A stretch of DNA of 64,000 nt from Andreesenia angusta (GCF_001855385.1 NZ_MKIE01000001.1:62001-126000); one strand, 5' to 3'; shown: positions 27,395 through 36,221, numbered from the stretch's first letter. Program-made: numbers and translations. The notes: generated from the sequence alone by a model not told the origin.

Positions 27395-28618
27395 CTAAAT
27401 CCTGTCTACGCTATAGCCCTCTTCTGAAAGAGCCTTGACTATTCTCTCTATATGACCATGTCCGTTTGTCTCAACTGTGACTTCAAGCTCCACTTCCATA
27501 AATCTATCTATGCTCTTGAGCTGGTTGTGCTCTAGCTTTATCACATTTCCGTTCTGCTCTGATAGTATTTTGGATATCTTTAGAAGCTCTCCTGGCTTGT
27601 CCTGAAGGTCCACCTTGAAGCTGAATATACGCCCTCTGCTGATAAGCCCTCTGCTTATCATAGATGACATGGTGAGCACATCTATATTTCCTCCGCTGAC
27701 TATTGCGGCCACTTTCTTGTCTTTGAACCCCAGCTTTTTAGTCCCTGCAAGCGCAAGCACTCCTGCGTTTTCCCCGACCAGCTTGTGCTTGTCGAGCAGT
27801 ATCAGGAACGCTTCCATTATTTCAAACTCAGAGACCACAACTATGTCGTCTACCATGTTTTTCACGACTTCAAAAGTCAGGTCTCCAGCCTCTTTGACTG
27901 CGACTCCGTCAGCTATTGTCCTTACTTTTTCAAGGCATGTGACGCAACCCATGTCCAGTGAGGTCCTGAGAGTCTTCGCCCCTTCAGGCTCAACCCCTAT
28001 GACCATTATGTCGGGCTTTATCTGCTTTGCCGCAAGGGCGACACCGCTTATAAGGCCACCACCGCCCACAGGCACCACAATGCACTCTAAATCTGGGATC
28101 TCCTCTAGTAGCTCTAAGGCTATAGTACCCTGCCCCTCTATTACGTCCCGGTCGTTGAATGGATGTATGAATACATATCCATTCTCATCTCCAAGTCTCC
28201 TAGCCTCTCTGTAGGCATCGTCGTAGAAGTCTCCGTAGAGCACTACTTCAGCTCCGTAGCTCTTTGTGGCCTCCACCTTTATAAGTGGCGTTCCTGCGGG
28301 CATAACTATAGTCGACTTGACTCCAAGCCTGTTTGCCGCATAGGCAACGCCTTGGGCGTGGTTTCCAGCCGAAGAGGCTATAAGGCCGTTCGAGCGCTCC
28401 TCCTCTGGAAGCTTGCTTATCTTGTTGTAGGCCCCTCTTATCTTGAATGAACCTGTGTTCTGAAGGTTTTCAGGCTTTATATAAACCTGGTTTCCCGACT
28501 CTTTGCTGAATACATTGCTGTATATAAGTCCAGTGTTTTGAGCCACTCCATACAGTCTCTCTCTGGCTTCAAAGAAGTCTATACCTCTTATTTTTCTCTC
28601 GTATTCTTCTCTCTTCAT
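27395..28618 (-). CDS. ilvA: Threonine ammonia-lyase with C-terminal ACT domain
   Basis: PLP enzyme that deaminates threonine to 2-oxobutanoate. At 407 residues it matches the TdcB-like/ACT form, not the longer biosynthetic IlvA. The PLP lysine lies in NTGSFKIRGAYNK, the phosphate loop in PVGGGGLISG, and the ACT domain (about 330-405) starts at FKVDLQDKPGELLKIS. With no branched-chain operon nearby, a catabolic role is as likely as isoleucine synthesis. It sits after cvfB in the same direction. Confidence 0.92.
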   Translation of the reverse strand: MKREEYERKIRGIDFFEARERLYGVAQNTGLIYSNVFSKESGNQVYIKPENLQNTGSFKIRGAYNKISKLPEEERSNGLIASSAGNHAQGVAYAANRLGVKSTIVMPAGTPLIKVEATKSYGAEVVLYGDFYDDAYREARRLGDENGYVFIHPFNDRDVIEGQGTIALELLEEIPDLECIVVPVGGGGLISGVALAAKQIKPDIMVIGVEPEGAKTLRTSLDMGCVTCLEKVRTIADGVAVKEAGDLTFEVVKNMVDDIVVVSEFEIMEAFLILLDKHKLVGENAGVLALAGTKKLGFKDKKVAAIVSGGNIDVLTMSSMISRGLISRGRIFSFKVDLQDKPGELLKISKILSEQNGNVIKLEHNQLKSIDRFMEVELEVTVETNGHGHIERIVKALSEEGYSVDRI

Positions 28619-28631
28619 ATCTACTGCCTTT

Positions 28632-29468
28632 CTACTTTTTAAGTTCTATTCTATCGGCCTTTATCTCCACTTTTCTGAGCTTGTAAAGCTTTCCAACGGC
28701 TCTTTTGAAGGCGTTTTTGCTCATGTTAAGCGTGCTCTCTATCTCTTCCGGGCTGCTCTTGTCGCAGAGGTGAAGTGTTCCGCCTTTTTTCTTCAGCTCG
28801 TCTATTATCATCTTGGCGTCCTTGTCCATCTGTCTGTAGGCTTTCTTTCTTATGCTCAGGTCCAGCTTTCCGTCTGCCCTCTTTTTGACAACTCTGGCCT
28901 CTATGCTGTTTCCTATTTTCAGCTCCTCGTAGAGCTCATTTTCGTGCACAAGCCCATGGTATTTCCCGTCTACAGCTATAAGCGCGCCTAGTCCCGGCTT
29001 CACCTCGTACACGATCCCCTTTACCTTGTCGTTTTCATTGTAAGGTGAATTCATGCTCAAAAGATCGTATATCTTCATAGTCGCACAGATTCTGCTGCTC
29101 TTGTCTATATATAGTCCTACCATTATCCAGGCCTCTTTTTTCACTTTTCCAAGCTGCTCCTTGAAAGGTAGGAATAGGTCTTTCTCGAGTCCCCAGTCCA
29201 GAAAAGCGCCTATCTTGGCAACGTCGGCCACTTGTAGCATACCTATCTCTCCGACTTGAAGCTTTGGCTGCTTCATAGTCGCAACCATTCTGTCCTCTGA
29301 ATCCTTATATACAAAAACCTCTACGCTGTCTCCAGGCTTAAGCGGCTTTATTATCTGCGATTTCGGGAGCAGTATCGCCTCTCCTTCCACTCCTTCTGTT
29401 CCAAGGTATAGTCCTATTGAAACCTCTCTTTTTACCGTCAAAAACTGCTTTCTTCCTAATTCTATCAT
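28632..29468 (-). CDS. cvfB: CvfB family S1-domain RNA-binding protein
   Basis: CvfB/YitL proteins bind RNA through three S1-type domains and a winged-helix domain, and affect virulence regulation in Staphylococcus. This 278-residue member shows the S1 modules (EIGMLQVADVAKIGAFLDWG, and VKGIVYEVKPGLGALIAVDG) and a C-terminal winged helix (STLNMSKNAFKRAVGKLYK). The length is normal. It is first of a run with ilvA and the lipoprotein gene. Confidence 0.9.
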   Translation of the reverse strand: MIELGRKQFLTVKREVSIGLYLGTEGVEGEAILLPKSQIIKPLKPGDSVEVFVYKDSEDRMVATMKQPKLQVGEIGMLQVADVAKIGAFLDWGLEKDLFLPFKEQLGKVKKEAWIMVGLYIDKSSRICATMKIYDLLSMNSPYNENDKVKGIVYEVKPGLGALIAVDGKYHGLVHENELYEELKIGNSIEARVVKKRADGKLDLSIRKKAYRQMDKDAKMIIDELKKKGGTLHLCDKSSPEEIESTLNMSKNAFKRAVGKLYKLRKVEIKADRIELKK

Positions 29469-29530
29469 CTATTTTCATCCTCTTTTCTTGTTTTCATCTT
29501 TTCGATTATAACTATTCTACCACAAAAATA

Positions 29531-29562
29531 TAAAGAGAATGCGAATGCATTCTCTTTTTTGT
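29531..29562. terminator. Hairpin terminator before cvfB
   Basis: AGAGAATGC pairs with GCATTCTCT around GAAT, flanked by A- and T-runs on both strands. It probably terminates the minus-strand gene that ends at 29578. Confidence 0.75.
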
Positions 29563-29577
29563 GTTTTTATTGTCAAA

Positions 29578-30117
29578 TTAGCTTACAGCTTCAATGATTT
29601 TTTCCTCTATATAGCTCTTAAGCTCTTTTTCGCCTATCTTGACGCTGTCTCCACCGTAGATATCCGGCATAACTCTGAAGAAGTTTATTACGACCTTGTT
29701 TCCGTCTATATAGCTCTCCTCTTTATGCCCTGGTATAAATATAACCTCTACGTCTTCATATTTCGAATCCGAAACCGAGCTGTTTATCTTCTCTACAAGG
29801 TCGTCTAAATTAAGTACTTTTAGCGGAGCAACCATAGTGTTAGTATACTCTAGGTCTTCTAGCATCCACATATTGTTGTTCCAAAACTTTCTCTCTGTCT
29901 TGGATGAATCGTTTAGCATCTCTCTGTTTGAGATTGCGCTGAGCACCTTTCTAGCTGATTCAGGTGTAAAGTCATCTCCGTAGAGTCTGTCCATGCCCGA
30001 AAACTCAGTTATGTTCACCAGATAGCTCTCTCCTACTTTCTCTTTTTCGCTTGTTGCCTGCCAGTAGTAGAGCATTCCCTCTATAGCGTCTAGCTTTAAT
30101 TTTATAGTCTTTATCAA
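29578..30117 (-). CDS. Conserved hypothetical protein upstream of cvfB
   Basis: 179 residues from TTG 30117, which has GGGAGGG six bases upstream; the longer reading frame upstream has no binding site. No signal peptide or membrane segment. The N-terminus is amphipathic (IKTIKLKLDAIEGMLYYW), and the middle is Trp- and Asn-rich (FWNNNMWMLEDLEYTN). No catalytic motif was recognised. It follows two CheX-type genes on the same strand. Confidence 0.65.
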   Translation of the reverse strand: MIKTIKLKLDAIEGMLYYWQATSEKEKVGESYLVNITEFSGMDRLYGDDFTPESARKVLSAISNREMLNDSSKTERKFWNNNMWMLEDLEYTNTMVAPLKVLNLDDLVEKINSSVSDSKYEDVEVIFIPGHKEESYIDGNKVVINFFRVMPDIYGGDSVKIGEKELKSYIEEKIIEAVS

Positions 30118-30219
30118 ATCAAACCCTCCCTTTGCATTTATATATTCTATACTGCACAAGATAATTATATCACTAATCTCAAATAAAACAAAAAAATAAA
30201 ATACCATTTTATTGGTATT

Positions 30220-30672
30220 TTATTCTAGCGCCACATTCAGTTTTATAGTCATCTCGTCCACTATCATGTCGAGGTCCAAGATGCTCTTGGAGTTTACCTT
30301 TATGTTTATACTCTCTCCTGTCATAAGCACCGGAGTCGAGATATCAACTATTATCCCATCTTCCGAGTAGTTTGTACTGGCATTCGCTGTAAGCATATTT
30401 GTGAGTTCCGAAATTGCGCTTTGAGCCATCTCGTTTAGCTCGTCCACCTGCATCCCCATCATCATCTTGGACGCGATCTTCTTGCCATCTTCCTCACCTA
30501 TGATGTATATTATATTTCCCTTTATGTCCCCTATAAGCCCTAGCGTAATGGTTATGCCACTTCCAACTATTGTGTCTTTCAGGGCGACTCCGCCTTTTTT
30601 AACTTCAAACCCGAGCTGGGGCATTACGTTGTCGAAAGCCTTTATAAATGGATTTATATACTTTACATCCAC
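30220..30672 (-). CDS. cheX: CheX-type chemotaxis phosphatase
   Basis: CheX dephosphorylates CheY-P and acts as a dimer. The 150-residue protein has the active-site ExxN pair in ISELTNMLTANAS, after the conserved FIKAFDNVMPQLG N-terminal helix. The GTG start overlaps the stop of the preceding gene (TAGTG), so the two are translationally coupled. It sits away from the cheA operon at 45-51 kb, like a separate adaptation module. Confidence 0.88.
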   Translation of the reverse strand: MDVKYINPFIKAFDNVMPQLGFEVKKGGVALKDTIVGSGITITLGLIGDIKGNIIYIIGEEDGKKIASKMMMGMQVDELNEMAQSAISELTNMLTANASTNYSEDGIIVDISTPVLMTGESINIKVNSKSILDLDMIVDEMTIKLNVALE

Positions 30673-31529
30673 TATTTCTCACCTCTCTTAAAGCCCACAC
30701 TCATAGTCACTTCTCCAAACGATGTCTCAATGTCTACAGACATGACTTCAAGGTTCACTTGAGATATGTTTATCGCCTCTCCATAGAATATAGTAGGCGG
30801 TGCAATCTTGAGGCCGTAGCTCCTGTCTTTCATGTTCAGCATAGAGCACGCATTCCCAGCTATTATATTGGCCCACTCAGAGAGCAAGTTGAGTATGGTG
30901 TCCATGTCCACCTCTTCTTTTTTCAGTATCTCTGAAGCCATATTCCCAGCCGTCTCGTTTGAAAGGTCCACAACCATTTTCCCTGAGAAAGCTCCTATTA
31001 TTCCTATGACTATGGATATCCCCTTAGATCTCTCCACATTGTTCTTCTTTTGCTCGTCTTTGAAATTCACAAGTGTCCTAGTCATCTTGTTCATATTGTC
31101 GGCAAAAGATTCTTTGAACACATCAAAATAGATGCCCTCTAGCGTGTTGAATATGTCCTTGTAATTGCTGGCCCTCTCTAGCTCTGCAAGCAGCTGACTC
31201 TCTTCCACAGGCTTCTGTATATATCCTGAAACCTTAAGTTTTTTCGCCTTTTCTAGCAGCTCTTCGTCCATAAGCGAACTCACTATCACAACTGAAGACT
31301 CTGGGCTTACTTTCTTGACTATCTCTGTGCACTCGAACCCGTCTGTGCCTGGAAGTGTCATGTCCATAGTCACTACATCCGGCTTTAACTCGCTGGCCTT
31401 CTGCTCGACCTCTTCTTTGTTCATGGCCTCTCCAACTACCTCGTATCCATTTCTTTCAAGCATCTCAGTTATTATGCTTATAGAGAACCTCGAGTCGTCA
31501 ACTATAAGCACTCTCTTTTTTCCATCCAT
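30672..31529 (-). CDS. Response regulator receiver fused to a CheX-type domain
   Basis: 285 residues. The N-terminal receiver domain (about 1-120) has the acidic pocket IVDDSRF, phospho-acceptor Asp in VVTMDMTLPGTDG, and conserved Thr/Ser and Lys (VIVSS, IQKPVEE). The C-terminal half (about 140-285) is CheX-like with LSEWANIIAGNACSML carrying E and N at the ExxN spacing. The fusion suggests a regulator whose CheX domain may act on its own or another receiver's phosphoryl group; that is inference. Confidence 0.87.
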   Translation of the reverse strand: MDGKKRVLIVDDSRFSISIITEMLERNGYEVVGEAMNKEEVEQKASELKPDVVTMDMTLPGTDGFECTEIVKKVSPESSVVIVSSLMDEELLEKAKKLKVSGYIQKPVEESQLLAELERASNYKDIFNTLEGIYFDVFKESFADNMNKMTRTLVNFKDEQKKNNVERSKGISIVIGIIGAFSGKMVVDLSNETAGNMASEILKKEEVDMDTILNLLSEWANIIAGNACSMLNMKDRSYGLKIAPPTIFYGEAINISQVNLEVMSVDIETSFGEVTMSVGFKRGEK

Positions 31530-31605
31530 AGCTTCATCTCCATTCCAATGTTTCTAAAGCTATTATACCCAGATTGTAGCTTTAAATAACTATTTTTTAA
31601 CTATA

Positions 31606-31968
31606 CTAGTCAAGTTTGAGTCCAGTCTTTGTCTCTATAGCCTTCCTCATAGGCTCTACATAGCTGTCCGTCATATATGTCTTGTAGACGTAGAAAAGCA
31701 TTTCAAGCCATTTGTCCCCGTCTAGCAGTGTCTCCAGCTCTCCGTTTGGAAGCGACTTTCTAGCCTCTTCTGCCTCCTCTCTAGTGTAGTACATATGTTC
31801 GTAGTCCTCTTTTGACATTATACCTATCTTTCCGCCTCGTTCTGCTATGCTGACTGTAAAGCTTCCGTACTTCTGTATCTCGTCGTCCTCCATAGTGCAC
31901 TCCATAACTCCATTTGTATGCGCCCTGAAAAACACATCTCCTTTTTTAAGCTTAGCTATATCTATCAT
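31606..31968 (-). CDS. Uncharacterised 120-residue protein
   Basis: Soluble, mixed alpha/beta protein that I do not recognise. It starts with four-base overlap of the metallophosphoesterase stop (ATGA), with GGAGGAGATAG just upstream, so it is co-translated. Features: IDIAKLKKGDVFFRAHTNG, then a helical stretch YTREEAEEARKSLPNGE. It has no cysteines. No function proposed. Confidence 0.6.
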   Translation of the reverse strand: MIDIAKLKKGDVFFRAHTNGVMECTMEDDEIQKYGSFTVSIAERGGKIGIMSKEDYEHMYYTREEAEEARKSLPNGELETLLDGDKWLEMLFYVYKTYMTDSYVEPMRKAIETKTGLKLD

Positions 31969-33125
31969 TCTATCTCCTCCTTGAATTCTACATTTATAAC
32001 AACTACTTCAGAATTGCTTCCTATCTTTATTGGCGGCCCCCAAGTTCCGTATCCAGATGAGACTATCGCCTCCATATCGCCATAGGACTTTATTCCCCAG
32101 TCTATATCGTATATTGCGCTCGTTATTATAGAGCCTGGAAAAAGCTGTCCTCTGTGGGTATGACCTGAAAGCAGCAGGTCCACTCCTAAGTTTTTGGCTT
32201 CTCCGCTCTTCATAGGCTGATGGTCCATCATGATCACAGGCTTCTCTGTGTCAACATCTCTTAGCAATTCTTCAAGCTCCGCCCTAGGTACTCCGCTAAA
32301 ACGCTCTCCCGAGAGATCGTCTCTTCCAACCAGCACTACTCCGCCTGCTTCCTCGTGCTCGTCTTTAAGTATTTTGACTTGGCTCTTTGAGAGTATCGCT
32401 TCAAACTCCTCTTCGCTGCCACCTATATACTCGTGGTTTCCAAGCACTCCGTATACCCCGTACTTGGAGTCTATTTTTTCAAGCCGGTCCGCCATCTTCT
32501 CGTCTATAAAGTACTCCACGTCCTCGTCGACTATATCTCCGCCTAAGAGAACTATATCGGGCTTCTCTTTGTTTATGACTTGTATAAGTTCTTCGAGCCT
32601 GCTGTTTCCAACTATATTTCCCAAGTGTATATCGCTTGCAAATACTACTTTAAGCCCACCTTTCGGACCGGGCTTGTCCATCTTTAAGCTGTACTCTGTC
32701 GTCTCAACTCTTCTCGCATTCACCGACCCGTAGACCACAGATGCAAATACCACCACTATGCCTATAGTTCCAAATACCTTGGCAGCTTTTATTCTCGCTC
32801 TACAGCTTGAAATCCTCCTCTTAAACAGAATATAGAGCATTTTAAGCGCGGATATGACGATTAAAGCATAGGCCATGACAGCTAGGTAGTATGCCCCTGT
32901 ATTTGTGAGAAGTACATCCACCCCTTCTGGCATAAAGGGGTTAAGAGCCCTAGCCAAGATATAGCTAAAGGCTACCGCCATAAAAGCTGCCCAGTATATT
33001 TTATCATTCTTTATTTTAACACCCATAATCCTTAAGTAGTTTTTCAGGTTCTTTCCTATATATATGTTTATGAGAAGATAGAGTGCAAAGAAAAGCACTA
33101 TAGCTATAAACAGTCCGTAGTTCAT
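31965..33125 (-). CDS. Membrane metallophosphoesterase (YkuE/YaeI-like)
   Basis: 386 residues. Four N-terminal TM helices (about 3-22, 44-62, 76-100, 115-137) precede a calcineurin-like phosphoesterase domain with the motifs ASDIHLGN (DxH), LLGGDIVDED (GD), VLGNHEYIGG (GNHE), MMDHQPM and LLSGHTHRGQLFPG (GHTH). YkuE-type relatives act on cell-surface or lipid substrates. ATG 33125 is chosen because GGGAGGTGAATAC lies upstream; the longer frame would begin inside the preceding terminator region. Confidence 0.87.
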   Translation of the reverse strand: MNYGLFIAIVLFFALYLLINIYIGKNLKNYLRIMGVKIKNDKIYWAAFMAVAFSYILARALNPFMPEGVDVLLTNTGAYYLAVMAYALIVISALKMLYILFKRRISSCRARIKAAKVFGTIGIVVVFASVVYGSVNARRVETTEYSLKMDKPGPKGGLKVVFASDIHLGNIVGNSRLEELIQVINKEKPDIVLLGGDIVDEDVEYFIDEKMADRLEKIDSKYGVYGVLGNHEYIGGSEEEFEAILSKSQVKILKDEHEEAGGVVLVGRDDLSGERFSGVPRAELEELLRDVDTEKPVIMMDHQPMKSGEAKNLGVDLLLSGHTHRGQLFPGSIITSAIYDIDWGIKSYGDMEAIVSSGYGTWGPPIKIGSNSEVVVINVEFKEEIE

Positions 33126-33166
33126 GTATTCACCTCCCGATTCTAAATTTACTATAAAAACATAAA

Positions 33167-33197
33167 AAAAGCTACATACCCGGGGATATGTAGCTTG
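33167..33197 (-). terminator. Terminator of the NCS2 permease gene
   Basis: On the minus strand AGCTACATA pairs with TATGTAGCT around a C/G-rich loop, followed by TTTTTTT. Confidence 0.85.
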
Positions 33198-33213
33198 AAT
33201 TCTAAGCTTCTTA

Positions 33214-34674
33214 TTATTTTTTAACTGCCTTTTTTGCTTCCATTTCATCTCTCTCTTGTTGCTCTTGAGCAAGAGTTTTCTTAGGTATGATTATGTTAAG
33301 CACGAAAGCAACTATTGTAGCTATAGTAACTGGTGAACTTCCGAAAACCATCTTGATAGTAGGGCTGTAGTTAGCTAGTAGCTCTGGAACTGAAGTAACT
33401 CCCATTCCAAGCGCTAGAGCAAGTCCAACTATACCAGTGTTTCTGTTTGAAAGCTCATCTTGTATTATAAGCTTGATTCCTGACATTGTGATACTAGCGA
33501 AAACTCCTATTGTAGCTCCACCTATAACCGCTTGAGGTATAGTAGTCATAAGAGCTCCAAACTTAGGTATGAATCCTGCTATAAGCACGAATATGGCAGT
33601 TATCATAAATACAAATCTACTTACAACTTTAGTAGTAGCAACTATACCAACGTTCTGGCTGTAAGTAGCTAGTGGTAGTCCTCCGAAAAGCGCTCCAACT
33701 AGCGATCCAAGGTTACTTCCTATGATTCCACCTTGAAGCTCTTCGTCAGTAACTTCTCTGTTCATTCCACCCATTGTAGTAGCTGAAAGGTCTCCAACAG
33801 CCTGTACCGAGTTAACTATGAATATGATTGCCATAGACATCATAGCTGGTCCTTCGAAAGCTATGTTGTACTTTCCAAATGCAGGAAGTGCAAACCATCC
33901 CTTAGCAGCTACAGCGTCGAAGCTTACCATTCCCATTGCGAAAGCAACTACGTAACCAACTATTATACCTATCAGTATAGAAGATAGCTTTATCATTCCC
34001 TTACCAAACTGTCCTACGAATAGAACTGTTAAAAGTGTTACAAATCCAACTATAAGGAATTTAGGATCTCCGAACTGTCCTCCTGCTAGAGTCTTCTGTG
34101 CAGCCTCTATAACTGCAGGTGCAGATTCTGGGTTCTTAAGGTTGTTTGCAGCAGTTATAAGTCCTGCTCCACCACCTATATACTTTACAGCTGTAGTGTA
34201 AAGCGAAAGACCTATACTTAGAACAACTGTTCCTGCCACGATAGGCGGGAAGAATTTTCTAAGTGGCTTTATAAATATACCAACTACCATTCCGACTACG
34301 GCTCCAACTATTTGGGCTCCAAGTATACCTGGTAGTCCATATTCAGCTCCTATAGCTGAAAGTGTTGGAATATAAGCGAAACTAACTCCCATTATAACTG
34401 GTAGCTTAGATCCTACTATAGCAATAGGAAAAAGCTGGATAAGAGTTCCTATAGCTGCGATAAACATGGCACTCTGTACAAGAACGGCGGCATCTGCACC
34501 TAGCGATGCATCTCCTGTTCTAGTGGCAAGTCCGTTTACAACTCCTGAAACTATAAGTGCTGGTGTGATGTTACCTATTATCATCGCGAGCAGATGCTGA
34601 AGCGACAACGGCAGTGCAGTAGCAAAACTTGGTTTTCCGTAAAAATCAAATACGGAAGTTGACTTTGTACTCAT
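33214..34674 (-). CDS. NCS2-family xanthine/uracil permease
   Basis: Proton-coupled nucleobase uptake carrier in the membrane. The 486-residue protein has 12-14 TM helices and the family segments ALPLSLQHLLAMIIGNITPAL, QNVGIVATTKV and GGATIGVFASITMSGIKLI. Substrate (xanthine, uric acid, uracil or guanine) cannot be set from sequence alone, and no purine catabolism genes are nearby. It is monocistronic, with a consensus promoter, a structured 213-base leader and its own terminator, which suggests control at the RNA level. Confidence 0.92.
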   Translation of the reverse strand: MSTKSTSVFDFYGKPSFATALPLSLQHLLAMIIGNITPALIVSGVVNGLATRTGDASLGADAAVLVQSAMFIAAIGTLIQLFPIAIVGSKLPVIMGVSFAYIPTLSAIGAEYGLPGILGAQIVGAVVGMVVGIFIKPLRKFFPPIVAGTVVLSIGLSLYTTAVKYIGGGAGLITAANNLKNPESAPAVIEAAQKTLAGGQFGDPKFLIVGFVTLLTVLFVGQFGKGMIKLSSILIGIIVGYVVAFAMGMVSFDAVAAKGWFALPAFGKYNIAFEGPAMMSMAIIFIVNSVQAVGDLSATTMGGMNREVTDEELQGGIIGSNLGSLVGALFGGLPLATYSQNVGIVATTKVVSRFVFMITAIFVLIAGFIPKFGALMTTIPQAVIGGATIGVFASITMSGIKLIIQDELSNRNTGIVGLALALGMGVTSVPELLANYSPTIKMVFGSSPVTIATIVAFVLNIIIPKKTLAQEQQERDEMEAKKAVKK

Positions 34675-34887
34675 AAAATATCCCCTCCAATAGTTTATTT
34701 AGCCCAAGATCACTTTGTGTTCTTCTAACTAAAATAGACCTGTTTATGCCGAACTTTACATTCTCATAAACTATTGCCAGATATTCTATACAGTTTTTCT
34801 TGGTCTCTTCTACCCTTCAAATTGAACTATCTCAGATTCAGAGATTTCCAACCTGCATAACAAGACAGAGAGATTACGCTTAATTTA
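34675..34887 (-). promoter_or_regulatory. Long structured leader of the permease gene (candidate RNA switch)
   Basis: Three elements on the minus strand can pair in mutually exclusive ways. Element B (34776-34765, CAATAGTTTATG) can pair with C (34748-34742, CATAAAC) as a hairpin with a 16-base loop, or with A (34698-34688, ATAAACTATTG) over 11 base pairs, directly against the Shine-Dalgarno GGAGGGG at 34688-34682. The upstream half has a further small hairpin (ATCTC/GAGAT). There is no terminator, so control would be translational. It does not match the classic purine riboswitch core (TATGG, GTTTCTAC, CCGTAAA). Confidence 0.65.
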
Positions 34888-34893
34888 ATTAGT

Positions 34894-34922
34894 ATTATAA
34901 CACCCTGTCTTTTAAATGACAA
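34894..34922 (-). promoter_or_regulatory. Sigma-A promoter of the permease gene
   Basis: On the minus strand TTGTCA (34922-34917), 17-base spacer, TATAAT (34899-34894). Transcription would start near 34887. Confidence 0.85.
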
Positions 34923-34982
34923 CGTTTTCTTTTCTTTTTACTGAAAATTTTAATTCCCCGGGTTGTACTTAAAACTTTCAAT

Positions 34983-35016
34983 AAAAAGAGGAGACCCATT
35001 TAAGTCTCCTTTTCTA
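34983..35016 (-). terminator. Terminator of the parvulin gene
   Basis: On the minus strand AAGGAGAC and GTCTCCTC form a stem, followed by TTTTTAT. It lies directly past the parvulin stop. Confidence 0.8.
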
Positions 35017-35032
35017 TTTACCCCTAGTTTTC

Positions 35033-35776
35033 CTATTTAAACTCTACAGTATACTTTTTCTTTAAATCATCTATTTTTGTATAGTAGACTTCCTGCTGTC
35101 TAAGTCCTAGAAGCTGATTTTTTATGCTGTCTTGTACTTCTTCAAGAGACTTTTCCTCTGATGCTTTCTTGTCTACAAGCTTTATGATGTGGTATCCAAA
35201 CTGTGTCTTAACAGGCTCTGAAACTTCCCCTATCTCCATTCCAAAAGCTGCCTCTTCAAATTCCGGCACCATGCTCCCTCTCTGGAATTCACCAAGATCT
35301 CCGCCTCTGTCTTTTGAAGGACATGATGAAAACTCCTGTGCTTGACTTTCAAATTCTGAACCTGACTTTATTTTTTCAGCTATTTCCTTTGCCTGCTCTT
35401 CGCTGTCCACTAGTATGTGGCTTGCTCTGACTTTTTCGCCTTCTACAAACATGGCTTTGTTCCTGTCGTAGTAGTCTGCTATCTCTTCGTCTGACACAAC
35501 TGCCTGTGAAAGTATCTTCTGTATAGAGTATTGCTTCAGCAGATTCGACTTAACCTTTTCAAGCTCAGCTTTGAACCCGTCTTCTTCCTGAAATCCATTT
35601 TCTAGCGCATCTAGATAAAGTAGTTCATGGCTTACAAGCTCATCCACTATTCTCTTTGTACCCTCTTCGTTTTGAAGTTGCATAGCGTTTTGAGGCCCTA
35701 TGCTCTGAAGAAACTCATTGACTTTCTCCTGTGTTATTTCACTTTCTCCAACTACTGCATATACTTTATTCTCCAT
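35033..35776 (-). CDS. Parvulin-type peptidyl-prolyl isomerase without signal peptide
   Basis: 247 residues with a SurA/PrsA-like N-terminal helical chaperone region (about 1-110) and a parvulin domain (about 112-205: VRASHILVDSEEQAKEIAEKI, SSCPSKDRGGDLGEF, GYHIIKLVDK). Most relatives are exported lipoproteins, but the start at ATG 35776 (GGAGAGC upstream) leaves no signal peptide or lipobox, so the protein should be cytosolic. The longer frame adds basic residues without a hydrophobic core. It probably assists folding of cytoplasmic proteins. Confidence 0.88.
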   Translation of the reverse strand: MENKVYAVVGESEITQEKVNEFLQSIGPQNAMQLQNEEGTKRIVDELVSHELLYLDALENGFQEEDGFKAELEKVKSNLLKQYSIQKILSQAVVSDEEIADYYDRNKAMFVEGEKVRASHILVDSEEQAKEIAEKIKSGSEFESQAQEFSSCPSKDRGGDLGEFQRGSMVPEFEEAAFGMEIGEVSEPVKTQFGYHIIKLVDKKASEEKSLEEVQDSIKNQLLGLRQQEVYYTKIDDLKKKYTVEFK

Positions 35777-35918
35777 ATTTTCAGCTCTCCTTTGACATTT
35801 TTTATTACATCTGAACTTAACATATACCTGTCCAGCTGTCAAATCCAGGACCTAATGCCCTCGCTTTTTTGGTATAATATCTATTGTAATAGTATATAGA
35901 CTGAAAAGGAGATTTCAA

Positions 35919-36221
35919 ATGTGGAAATTAGCTGTTTTCTTTATAATAATAAATGCACTGTCTTTGACCATGATGTATATGGATAAATACTACGCCAAAA
36001 GCTCTAGGCGAAGAATACCTGAGTCTAAACTTATGACTGTGGCTATATTTGGAGGTAGTCTAGGCGCTTTTATGGGCATGAACCTATTTCGCCACAAGAC
36101 AAAGCACCCCAAGTTCAAATACGGGCTTCCTGCCATAATGGTCCTTCACTTCGCTCTTTTCTTGCTGATCTGTCTCCAGCTGAACGGAATAGACGTATCA
36201 GGATTTTTTAAAGTGGCCTAA
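35919..36221 (+). CDS. DUF1294 family membrane protein
   Basis: 100 residues, unknown function. Two hydrophobic segments (about 3-20 and 70-92) flank the family core SRRRIPESKLMTVAIFGGSLGAFMGMNLFRHKTKH. AAAAGGAGATTTCAA precedes ATG 35919. Its last 24 bases overlap the end of the convergent nitroreductase gene. Confidence 0.87.
   Translation: MWKLAVFFIIINALSLTMMYMDKYYAKSSRRRIPESKLMTVAIFGGSLGAFMGMNLFRHKTKHPKFKYGLPAIMVLHFALFLLICLQLNGIDVSGFFKVA

Noticed and set aside
34675..34887. Classic purine riboswitch upstream of the permease
   Set aside because: The conserved core (TATGG, GTTTCTAC, CCGTAAA and GACTA) was not found in the leader.
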